Positions 17,819 to 25,526 of a stretch of DNA of 64,000 nucleotides are shown here, piece after piece. Below the pieces are notes generated by a model. It ran no database searches, was not told the origin of the DNA, and was given only the letters and a program-made list of their open reading frames with translations. How positions within the stretch are numbered: position 1 is the stretch's first letter; each line of letters begins with the position of its first letter. Made by a program: the position numbers and the translations under genes. This stretch comes from Candidatus Binatia bacterium. Its GTDB lineage: Bacteria > Desulfobacterota > Binatia > Bin18. The stretch covers positions 409,215 through 473,214 of the forward strand of contig JAJEFA010000007.1 of assembly GCA_022820725.1 (NCBI GenBank), in the 5' to 3' direction.

Positions 17819-18793
17819 CTACGTCTGGTACAGAGACGCCACAAACTCCCCATACCCGTTGTAGGGCAGGGTTGCTTTGATTTCTCTCGTCCCCAGGACG
17901 CGCTCACTCGCCTGGGACCAGCGGGGATGCGGGACGGCAGGATTCACGTTGGCAACAAAGTCGTACTCCCAGGGGATAAGGGTATTCCAGAAGGTCTTCG
18001 GCTGTTCTTCGATAAACTCGAGGCGCACAATCGACTTGATACTTTTATAGCCATACTTCCACGGCACCACGAGCCGAATCGGTGCCCCGTGCTGTTTCGT
18101 CAGCTCGTGGCCGTAGATGCCGGTCACGAACAGGGACAGCTCATTAGTGGCCTCGGCCATGCTGAGTCCTTCGTGGTACGGCCACGGATAGGTGTCGTTG
18201 CGCAGGCCGGGCGCCGCTTGCGAGTCGTGAAAAGTGACCATACGCAGATATTTGGCCGAGGTGAGCGGCTGGACGAGATCGACCAGCGCCTTAATGGGAA
18301 AACCGGTCCAGGGCACGCTCATGGACCAGGCTTCTACGCAGCGGTGCCGATAGAGGCGTTCTTCCAGCGGCATCTTCCGCACCAGGTCGTCGATATCGAA
18401 GGTCTGGGGCTTATGCACCAGACCGGTCACCTCCACCTGCCAGGGGCGGGTCTGCCAGTGCTCGACCAAGCGCACGACCAACTCTTTGCGCGAACTGAAC
18501 TCGTAGAAATTATTGTAATTGGCCGCATCCACTTCGGACGTCAACGGTCGGTCCAGAGTAAACTGTTCGTTGCGCTGCGCTGGATAGAGATCGGCGGTGG
18601 CGCTTGGTTCGGGCAGGCCGCGAATCTCAGGAGCTTCTTTTGCGCCTGAGCTTTCACACCCGGCAAATACTCCTAGTGTACTGATGCCGGCGATTCCGAG
18701 CGCTTGCAGAAAGCTGCGCCGATTGAGGGAGACATCTTCCGGGGTTGCCGTGCGCTCAGGTATTTCCCAGCCACGAGGGATTTTGATCAACAT
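17819..18793 (-). CDS. msrP: MsrP/YedY-like periplasmic molybdopterin oxidoreductase
   Basis: The 324-residue protein has a twin-arginine signal near residue 25 (NRRSFLQALGIAG), followed by a small-residue stretch and a Cys (FAGC) that could be a lipobox. The catalytic domain shows WQVEVTGLV, the molybdenum-ligating Cys in RHRCVEAWSM, then WTGFPIKALVDLV, LPYGLRNDTYPWPY-like segments and APIRLVVPWKYGYKSIKSI, all in family order. MsrP repairs methionine sulfoxide in exported proteins with electrons from the membrane haem protein MsrQ. No msrQ is adjacent here, so the electron donor is unknown. The Tat start is clear because no closer start is suitable. Confidence 0.9.
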   Translation of the reverse strand: MLIKIPRGWEIPERTATPEDVSLNRRSFLQALGIAGISTLGVFAGCESSGAKEAPEIRGLPEPSATADLYPAQRNEQFTLDRPLTSEVDAANYNNFYEFSSRKELVVRLVEHWQTRPWQVEVTGLVHKPQTFDIDDLVRKMPLEERLYRHRCVEAWSMSVPWTGFPIKALVDLVQPLTSAKYLRMVTFHDSQAAPGLRNDTYPWPYHEGLSMAEATNELSLFVTGIYGHELTKQHGAPIRLVVPWKYGYKSIKSIVRLEFIEEQPKTFWNTLIPWEYDFVANVNPAVPHPRWSQASERVLGTREIKATLPYNGYGEFVASLYQT

Positions 18794-18962
18794 AGTGTAT
18801 CCTTTCTGCTGCGTGCCTGACCTGAGGTTCTTAATCTCACTCTCATCATCGTAGGTGACTGGCGGCGAGAGTCAATCTGACATAGGCCGTATTGTGAATT
18901 CCGGGTCGATCCGCCACAATCCAACAGGCCGTAGCGTAGTGCGGCCACTCTGAGGAGGAGAC

Positions 18963-20222
18963 ATGGCTGACAAGACAAATGGCACACCGAAACTCCTGTC
19001 CGGGATAACCGTGCTCGACTTTACCCAATATCTCGCCGGCCCGTCCGCAACCCGGATTCTGGCCGACCTCGGGGCGGATGTCATCAAGATTGAACGCGCC
19101 CCCGGCGGCGATCTGGGACGGCAGATTCATCTTGTTGAGTACGGCCAAAGCGCGCTCTATCTCGCCGCCTGTGCCGGCAAGAAAAGCGTCTGTGTTGAGA
19201 TCAAGCACCCGAGGGGAAAGGAAATCGTCTATCAACTGGTACGGAAGGCTGACGTTGTGGTGGAGAATTATAGTCCAGGGGTCATGGCACGGCACGGGCT
19301 GGACTATGACACGCTCAAAGAGCTGAACGCCAAACTGATCATGTGCTCGGTGTCAGGCTATGGGCAGGACGGGCCGTACGCCAGCCATACCAGCTTTGAC
19401 ATTATCGCTCAGGCCCAGAGCGGCGTGATGGCCATGACCGGCGAGCCTGATGGGCCGCCGACCTATGTGGGCGACTATTTTGGTGACCCGAACGCAGGTA
19501 TTCATGGTGCGCTCGCCATCTGTGCCGCGCTCTTTCACCGTACCGGCAGCGGACAGGGCCAGTATATTGACGTGTCGCAGCTCGAATCCCTGGTCTATCT
19601 GGACTATGTCAACTTCCCGCTTTTTCTGATGAGCCAGGGCGCGATCGTGCCGCAGCGTTTTGGCGGAGACTTTTTCAATGTGTGCCCCTATGGCGTGTAC
19701 AAGGCAAAAAAAGGCTATCTGGTTTTTGCCGTCGCCGGGCATCAATGGCCGGCCCTCACCAAGGCAATGGGCAAGCCGGAACTGGCCACGGACAAACGCT
19801 ATGCCACCATGGAGGACCGGGTCCAGCGCAGCGCGGAGGTTCGGAAATATATCGAAGACTGGCTCCAGACCTTTGAGGACGACGAGACGCCTCTGAAAAT
19901 TCTAGCCGAAGCCCGCGTACCGGCCGCGCCAATCCTGGATATTCCCGACGCCGCAGCCCATCCCCAGTTGAAGGCGCGTGGACTGTTTCAAGACGTGCCA
20001 CATCCGCTGCTCGGCCCGACCCCGATTGCCAAATCGCCCTTTCATTTTTCCAACGCGAACGTCGAGATTCCCTTTCGCGCGGCATTCCTGGGCGAACATA
20101 ATGAGGAGGTATTGCAGGAGCGTCTGGCCTATTCGGAAGAGCAAGTCGCCACGCTGTATGCAGACGGCGCTTTGGTACAAGAGGCTCAGGTGAAAGAGCT
20201 ACGAGCGGCAGGCAAGCTCTAG
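18963..20222 (+). CDS. CaiB/BaiF-type class III CoA transferase
   Basis: The 419-residue protein has the family signatures: VLDFTQYLAGPSATRILADLGADVIKIE at the N-terminus, DLGRQIH, AGKKSVCVEIKHPRGKEIV, VVENYSPGVMARHGLDYD, MCSVSGYGQDGPYA and the catalytic Asp region VGDYFGDPNAGIHGA near 170. Such enzymes move CoA between carboxylic acids through Asp-acyl and glutamyl-CoA intermediates. Together with the two nearby crotonases it suggests breakdown of an organic acid via CoA esters, though the substrate cannot be told. A GAGGAGG ribosome-binding site precedes the ATG. Confidence 0.93.
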   Translation: MADKTNGTPKLLSGITVLDFTQYLAGPSATRILADLGADVIKIERAPGGDLGRQIHLVEYGQSALYLAACAGKKSVCVEIKHPRGKEIVYQLVRKADVVVENYSPGVMARHGLDYDTLKELNAKLIMCSVSGYGQDGPYASHTSFDIIAQAQSGVMAMTGEPDGPPTYVGDYFGDPNAGIHGALAICAALFHRTGSGQGQYIDVSQLESLVYLDYVNFPLFLMSQGAIVPQRFGGDFFNVCPYGVYKAKKGYLVFAVAGHQWPALTKAMGKPELATDKRYATMEDRVQRSAEVRKYIEDWLQTFEDDETPLKILAEARVPAAPILDIPDAAAHPQLKARGLFQDVPHPLLGPTPIAKSPFHFSNANVEIPFRAAFLGEHNEEVLQERLAYSEEQVATLYADGALVQEAQVKELRAAGKL

Positions 20223-20250
20223 GCTACGCCGGAGCGGGCCGTCCCCGTTC

Positions 20251-21042
20251 TTACCGTCCTTTCCACTCGGGTTCGCGCTTTTCCGCAAATGCACTCGGGC
20301 CTTCGGTATAATCCTGGGTCTGCGTCAGCGTCGAGAATAAGATATTCTCAAAGCGCAGGGCATCTTCAAGCACGCGACCGAGACTGCGCAGCATGGATTC
20401 TTTAGCCGACCGCACACCCAGCGGGCTGTTGCGCAGAATGGTCCGGGCGTAGCGCTCGGCAGTGGGCATCAGTTCCGCGGCGGGCACAACTTCGCTCACC
20501 AGGCCGATCCGCAGCGCTTCCTGGGCGTCAATCGGCTCTCCCGTGAGCTGCATCTTGAGGGCATTGGCCAAGCCAACGATCAGCGGCAGACGGACCGTTC
20601 CGCCGTCGCAATGATGAAACCCCCGCTTGACCTCAGAGCAGCCGAACTGGGCGTTGTCTGACGCCACGCGGATATCGCACGCGAGCGCGAGTTCTAAGCC
20701 TCCGGCCAGGGCGTAGCCATTGACGGCACCGATAATCGGCTTCCAGATTTCGAGACCACGGGTAATGCCGCCAAAGCCCAGGCCGTTGGCCACCTGTCTG
20801 ACCGCATACGGATTCCCGCTGCCAATACTCGGCGTGTAGGTCTTGAGGTCGGCTCCGGCACAAAAAGCCCGCTCGCCACTCCCGGTAAGGATGGCCACCC
20901 AGACATCCGGATCGTCACGAAAGTCGGTCCAGACTTCAATGATTTCCTGATTGTGCTCAGGCCCGAGGGCATTCATAGCTTCCGGGCGTTGGATGGTGAC
21001 ATAGGCGAGCCGGTCACGTTTCTCATAGGCAATGACAGACAT
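20251..21042 (-). CDS. Enoyl-CoA hydratase/isomerase (crotonase) family protein
   Basis: The 263-residue crotonase starts VIAYEKRDRLAYVTIQRPEAMNAL. It carries the oxyanion-hole segments AFCAGADLKTY and AVNGYALAGGLELALACDI. The first catalytic-Glu region reads FGCSEVKRGFHHCDGGTVRLP. In place of the usual second Glu-containing loop it has HCDGG, so hydratase activity is not certain and an isomerase or hydrolase role is possible. The C-terminal helix EKREPEWKGR is usual for the family. It shares only 29 bp with the end of the convergent CoA transferase gene and lies just downstream of the DUF790 gene on the same strand. Confidence 0.9.
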   Translation of the reverse strand: MSVIAYEKRDRLAYVTIQRPEAMNALGPEHNQEIIEVWTDFRDDPDVWVAILTGSGERAFCAGADLKTYTPSIGSGNPYAVRQVANGLGFGGITRGLEIWKPIIGAVNGYALAGGLELALACDIRVASDNAQFGCSEVKRGFHHCDGGTVRLPLIVGLANALKMQLTGEPIDAQEALRIGLVSEVVPAAELMPTAERYARTILRNSPLGVRSAKESMLRSLGRVLEDALRFENILFSTLTQTQDYTEGPSAFAEKREPEWKGR

Positions 21043-21056
21043 GGGCTTCTCCTCTT

Positions 21057-22289
21057 CTATGTTTCGTGACGGGCATCCCGTCCCACTTGCTCAAGTCGAG
21101 CGATGACTTCCTTGGGGTTAATCCGGTTCTTAAAAAAGAACACCCTGCCCGGAACGTCGGTAAAGTCATCCTGGCTGACGTTCAGGTTGGCCGATACGGC
21201 AATCACCATGTCCTGCCGACCTGAACGGCGCAGCTTCATGAGCTTTTTTTCCAGGTACTCCGGCCGCCAATAGCCCACGATTTCCATGAGTGCGGTGCGC
21301 CCGTCCGTGTGGCGAAAGGCAAAGTCCGGAATAAAAACGGTCTCTTTCAGATTGATGATGGCTACCTCTCGTTCAATCTTCCAGCCGCTCTCAATCGCGA
21401 GAAAACGTTCGGCAAAGGTCTTTTCGAGGAGCGAGTCATACATGGTGCTGTCATGATAGTGAGAGACGAGATTGGCACTTTCGTCGAGGGGGAAGTAGCG
21501 ATGCTCGCCTGCGGCGGTGACAATCTCCGCCTCCATCTTCCAGCGGGTGCACAGCAGCAAGGCCGGCAGGAAAACGGCCAGCTTGAGGCCGTACTTCTGG
21601 GACAGGCGGAACATGCTGACCGGTCCGTCCAACAGGATCTCATAACCACTGTCAAGATCGCCCTCAATCGCGTGCATGAGCTGATAGAATTTGATGAACT
21701 TGAAGAGTTGCTTGTAACGGCTCGGAATGTTCCGAAAGACCGACAGTTTCATCCGAATGCAGCGATACAGCAGGGCCTGCGCCAGGGCGACATTATAGCG
21801 TTGGAGCAACCACGTCGGCTCGGGCGGGTCAAAGCGCGTCAGGATGTGGTTCTCAGCCAAGTCGGCGTAGAGCGCCCAGGCAATCTGTTCCGGCTCGGCT
21901 GTATACTCGCGCGCAACCTCAGCGATCAACTCGTCTTTGGTCACGGGATGGATATGGTCGGGCTGTAAGACAACGGGATGGTTCTCGCGAGCCAAAGCGA
22001 ACAGGCGGCGACGGACCTCCAGCGGCGGGGCCACCGCCTGCTCCTCAAATTCGCACCGGTCATCACGTAGCAGCTTGGCCAGCCCGCGCTGGATACGAAA
22101 GTCGGTCCGGTCTTCCGCGTACTGATTAAGCGCCACGGTCAGCTCCCGCCTGGGTTTACCCTGATGATCGGCATAGATAGCGATCAACTCCTCAGCCATC
22201 CGGGTAAAGCGCGGCGCGTCGGTCCGCACGTAGCGCGGATAAAGATACGGGCCTTCGGTCCGCGTCAGCAGGAGATCTGAGGTCAGCAT
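21057..22289 (-). CDS. DUF790 / Bax1-like nuclease (XPB partner family)
   Basis: The 410-residue protein has the DUF790 pattern: MLTSDLLLTRTEGPYLYPRYV at the start, then VALNQYAEDRTDFRIQRGLAKLL, a central helical region, and a C-terminal PD-(D/E)XK-like domain (VFIPDFAFRHTDGRTALMEIVGYWRPEYLEKKL near 330-365). In archaea Bax1 forms a complex with the XPB helicase and cuts DNA structures. Bacterial homologues are also usually found with an XPB gene. Here no helicase of that type is adjacent: the neighbours are two crotonase genes. The shared promoter region with the downstream-facing crotonase holds palindromic copy B. Confidence 0.88.
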   Translation of the reverse strand: MLTSDLLLTRTEGPYLYPRYVRTDAPRFTRMAEELIAIYADHQGKPRRELTVALNQYAEDRTDFRIQRGLAKLLRDDRCEFEEQAVAPPLEVRRRLFALARENHPVVLQPDHIHPVTKDELIAEVAREYTAEPEQIAWALYADLAENHILTRFDPPEPTWLLQRYNVALAQALLYRCIRMKLSVFRNIPSRYKQLFKFIKFYQLMHAIEGDLDSGYEILLDGPVSMFRLSQKYGLKLAVFLPALLLCTRWKMEAEIVTAAGEHRYFPLDESANLVSHYHDSTMYDSLLEKTFAERFLAIESGWKIEREVAIINLKETVFIPDFAFRHTDGRTALMEIVGYWRPEYLEKKLMKLRRSGRQDMVIAVSANLNVSQDDFTDVPGRVFFFKNRINPKEVIARLEQVGRDARHET

Positions 22290-22372
22290 GGTTCCGGTCG
22301 AGTCTGGAGACTTTCACCACCGAGGGCAAGAGGGACGGGCTAGACTGTTCAGTCTGGTTCGCTATGGTCTGG

Positions 22373-22426
22373 AAAGAGCAAACGTATCCTCCACTCAAGT
22401 GTAATTGCCGGACACGTTTACTCTTT
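22373..22426 (-). repeat. 54-bp palindromic element, copy B
   Basis: Arms AAAGAGCAAACGTATCC and GGACACGTTTACTCTTT are 15/17 complementary and enclose a 20-bp loop ending, on the minus strand, in GTGGA. The element lies between the divergent DUF790 and crotonase genes. It ends 18 bp before the ATG of the crotonase and immediately upstream of that gene's AGGAGG, so it would be in the leader of the mRNA. Confidence 0.88.
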
Positions 22427-22443
22427 GTCAAATAGGAGGGGCT

Positions 22444-23268
22444 ATGACGTATCAAAACCTGATATTTGAGAAGAAGGATGCCATCGGCTATCTGACCCTC
22501 AACCGGCCGCAGAAGCTCAATTCATTCAGCAAGGAACTGATGGCCGAACTGGGCGAGGCGCTTGATGCGATCGAAGCCGATGACGACATCCGGGTCGTGA
22601 TTCTGACCGGAGCCGGCCGGGCGTTTTCCGCGGGGTTCAATATCGCTCCACCGGAGGGCGAGCCCGAACTCTACGACCGCTCCGCGGATAGCTGGCGGTC
22701 TGATCTGAAATACAACATCGAGATTTTTCTCAAGATCTGGCATTCCAGCAAACCGTATATCGCCGCGATTAACGGCTATGCCTTGGCTGGTGCGTGCGAG
22801 CTCGCCCAGTTATGCGATATTAAAATTGCCTCCGAGCAAGCGGTATTGGGCGAACCGGAAATCCGGTTTGGGACCGGCCCTCCGGTTCTGGTTACGCCGT
22901 TCAGCGTCGGGTTTGCCAAGGCAAAGGAACTGCTCCTGACCGGGGAGATGATCTCCGCACACGAGGCTGAACGCCTGGGCATGATTAACCGCGTCGTGCC
23001 GCACGACCAGCTCATGCGTGAGTGCGAGAAGACGGCTCGCAAACTGGTGAAGATCGCTCAGGTCGGGGTGAAGTTTAACAAGGCCGCCATTAACCGGGCG
23101 TATGAGAACATGGGCTTTCTGAACAGCATCTACCAGAATCTCGATCTGGTCGTCATGTTTGACACCACCCGGACGCAAGAGCAGGAAACGTTCAACCAGA
23201 TCCGGAAGGAAAAAGGCCTGCGCGCCGCGCTCGACTGGCGCGATGCGCTGTTCAAGGAAGACGACTGA
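22444..23268 (+). CDS. Enoyl-CoA hydratase (crotonase) family protein
   Basis: The 274-residue crotonase (IGYLTLNRPQKLNSF) has oxyanion-hole motifs AFSAGFNI and AINGYALAGACELAQLCDI. The catalytic-loop Glu is in LGEPEIRFGTGPPVLVTPF. The C-terminus is longer than usual and charged (QIRKEKGLRAALDWRDALF). The ATG at 22444 is preceded by AGGAGG at a good distance; the longer frame from 22405 begins inside palindromic copy B and was rejected. It may take part in the same CoA-ester pathway as the CoA transferase. Confidence 0.92.
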   Translation: MTYQNLIFEKKDAIGYLTLNRPQKLNSFSKELMAELGEALDAIEADDDIRVVILTGAGRAFSAGFNIAPPEGEPELYDRSADSWRSDLKYNIEIFLKIWHSSKPYIAAINGYALAGACELAQLCDIKIASEQAVLGEPEIRFGTGPPVLVTPFSVGFAKAKELLLTGEMISAHEAERLGMINRVVPHDQLMRECEKTARKLVKIAQVGVKFNKAAINRAYENMGFLNSIYQNLDLVVMFDTTRTQEQETFNQIRKEKGLRAALDWRDALFKEDD

Positions 23269-23294
23269 TATCTCTGCTCATCGCAGCGCTGGCC

Positions 23295-25469
23295 GTGCTG
23301 GCGCTGGTCATCCCGGCCGGCGCCGATACACCGACATCGCAGTCCGGGAGCACCCTCCAGCCCATCCCCCTGGAGGATATGGAAGTCTCGGTGTTTGCCC
23401 CGGTCGCGTTGCAGGCCGTGCGCATTCCCGGCTCCATCACCCTCGACGGTCGGCTGACCGAGCCGGCCTGGCAGAGTGCGCCGGTCGGCAGCGACTTCCG
23501 CCAACGCGAACCCGACGAAGGCGCCCCGGCCTCCCAACCAACCGAGGTGCGCGTCCTGTACACGGCGACCCATCTCTACGTCGGGGTGCTCTGTCACGAC
23601 TCGGACCCGAGTGCGGCGGTTGCTACCCGCTTCAACCGGGACGCGGACCTGGCCGCGGATGATCGGGTGACGCTTCTGTTCGATACGTTTGCGGATCGTC
23701 GCAACGCATTCAAATTTCAAACCAACTCGGTTGGGGCGCGGGTGGATGAACTCATCGGAGACGAGGGGGAGACCGAGAACCGGGACTGGAACGGCATCTG
23801 GAACGTCAAGACCGCGCGCGCGCCGAGCGGCTGGAGCGCGGAATTTGAAATTCCGTTTCAGACCCTCAGCTATGCCCCGGGACAATCGAGCTGGGGTTTC
23901 AACGTCCAGCGCATCATCAAGCGGGTGAACGAAGAAACGGTCTGGAGCGGCTACCTCCAGAGCCTGGACTTCAACCGGGTCTCACGCGCGGGCCGACTCA
24001 CCGGACTGCGCGGCAGGTCCCAGGGTCTGGGACTCGATTTTTCCCCGTTTCTGACTACCGAGGTGCGCCGCGATGCCACGTCCTTTAAGCCGGGTTTTGA
24101 CCTGTTCTACAAACCCACCCCCGGCCTGACACTCAGCCTGACCCTCAATACTGACTTTTCCGAGGCCGAGACGGACGATGTGCAGGTCAATCTGACGCGC
24201 TTCTCACTCTTTTTCCCCGAGAAGCGGCAGTTCTTTCTGGAGGATGCGCCCAATTTTGCGGTTGACGGCCTGACCCCGACCTCGGGGCCCTTGGTGATTA
24301 TCCCTTTTTTCAGCCGGCGGGTCGGCATTGCCGACGACGGCAAACCGGTTGACCTGATTGGCGGCGCGAAACTCAGTGGTCGAGTTGGCAAGTATTCCCT
24401 GGGGATACTCAACGCCCAGACCCAAGAACGTGACCCCGTACCGGGCGAGAATTTCAGCGTGATCCGACTCAAGCGCGACGTCGGAGAACAGGCCTCGGTA
24501 GGACTGATCGCGACCCGGCGGACACCGGAGAACGGGGATGCGACCGGCCTCTACGGGCATGACTTTCTGTATAAGACAACCAGATTTCTGGGAAGGCGCA
24601 ACCTCACCCTGTCCTCGTTTGTATTAAAGAGTTTTCGTCCCACAGCGCGCAAGAACTGGGCCTGGGGCAGTCAGATCAACCTACCCAACGATACCTGGAC
24701 GATATTCGGCACCTATCGCGAGGTGCAACGGGATTTTGACGCCAGCATGGGCTTTGTGCCGCGCACCGGCATTCGACGCTTTGGCTGGTTCCTTCAGGCG
24801 GCCCCGCGCCCTGGGCGCTGGGGAACGCGGCAGGTCGCCTGTGCTTTCGACGGCAATTATATTACCGACCAGGCCACGGACCGCCTCCTCACCCGCAACA
24901 TCGTCTTTCCCTGTGAGTGGCGTTTCGAGAGCGGCGACACCCTCATGTTTCGGGCCTGGCAGCAGTTGGAACGCCTGACCGAAGATTTTGAGATCAGCCG
25001 TGGTGTCCGGCTGTTGCCCGGCCGTCACACCTTTCGCCGTTATATGGTCAAAGCCGAGACCGCGGATAAACGCAAGCTGTCGGCCAGTCTGGCCCATTTC
25101 TGGGGCGACTATTACAGCGGTAAGCGCGACAGTTGGAACCTGCGTCTCAATTTTCAGCCCGGCCCACGCCTGTTCCTGAGCCCGGAGTATCTCCAGAGCG
25201 ATGTCCGTCTGCCTGAGGGCAATTTTGTTACGCGTCTGCTGCGGGTGCGGCTGGACATAGCCGTCAACCCCAATCTGTCCTGGTTCAGCCTGATCCAGTA
25301 TGACAACGTATCGGACGTGTTCAGCATCAACACGCGCATTCGCTGGATTATCGAACCGGGCAACGACATCTTTCTGGTCTTCAACCAGCGCTGGCTGGAC
25401 GAAGAGGGCAGCTTCCGCTCCATCGGCCGCGAGGGCCGCTTCAAGGTGCGCTATACCTATCGGTTTTGA
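23295..25469 (+). CDS. DUF5916 outer-membrane protein with CBM9-like N-terminal domain
   Basis: The 724-residue protein has a CBM9-like beta sandwich at residues 35-230: ITLDGRLTEPAWQSAPV, EVRVLYTATHLYVGVLCHDSDP, DDRVTLLFDTFADRRNAFKF and WSAEFEIPFQTLSY. A large beta-barrel follows, rich in alternating aromatic strands, containing FSLFFPEKRQFFLED and ending RVRYTYRF with the terminal Phe of outer-membrane proteins. The GTG at 23295 falls inside the signal peptide. The in-frame stretch before it (LISLLIAALAV) suggests the true start is a non-ATG codon such as CTG at 23265, overlapping the crotonase stop. Function is unknown for this family. Confidence 0.82.
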   Translation: MLALVIPAGADTPTSQSGSTLQPIPLEDMEVSVFAPVALQAVRIPGSITLDGRLTEPAWQSAPVGSDFRQREPDEGAPASQPTEVRVLYTATHLYVGVLCHDSDPSAAVATRFNRDADLAADDRVTLLFDTFADRRNAFKFQTNSVGARVDELIGDEGETENRDWNGIWNVKTARAPSGWSAEFEIPFQTLSYAPGQSSWGFNVQRIIKRVNEETVWSGYLQSLDFNRVSRAGRLTGLRGRSQGLGLDFSPFLTTEVRRDATSFKPGFDLFYKPTPGLTLSLTLNTDFSEAETDDVQVNLTRFSLFFPEKRQFFLEDAPNFAVDGLTPTSGPLVIIPFFSRRVGIADDGKPVDLIGGAKLSGRVGKYSLGILNAQTQERDPVPGENFSVIRLKRDVGEQASVGLIATRRTPENGDATGLYGHDFLYKTTRFLGRRNLTLSSFVLKSFRPTARKNWAWGSQINLPNDTWTIFGTYREVQRDFDASMGFVPRTGIRRFGWFLQAAPRPGRWGTRQVACAFDGNYITDQATDRLLTRNIVFPCEWRFESGDTLMFRAWQQLERLTEDFEISRGVRLLPGRHTFRRYMVKAETADKRKLSASLAHFWGDYYSGKRDSWNLRLNFQPGPRLFLSPEYLQSDVRLPEGNFVTRLLRVRLDIAVNPNLSWFSLIQYDNVSDVFSINTRIRWIIEPGNDIFLVFNQRWLDEEGSFRSIGREGRFKVRYTYRF

Positions 25470-25526
25470 GAACGGCGGGAGACGCGTGACCAAATCGGCC
25501 CTACGTCTTCTGCCGTCCATTTTTTT

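Noticed and set aside
23250..25470. TonB-dependent receptor as the identity of the barrel protein
   Set aside because: There is no plug domain or TonB box. The N-terminal CBM9-like domain followed by a barrel fits DUF5916.
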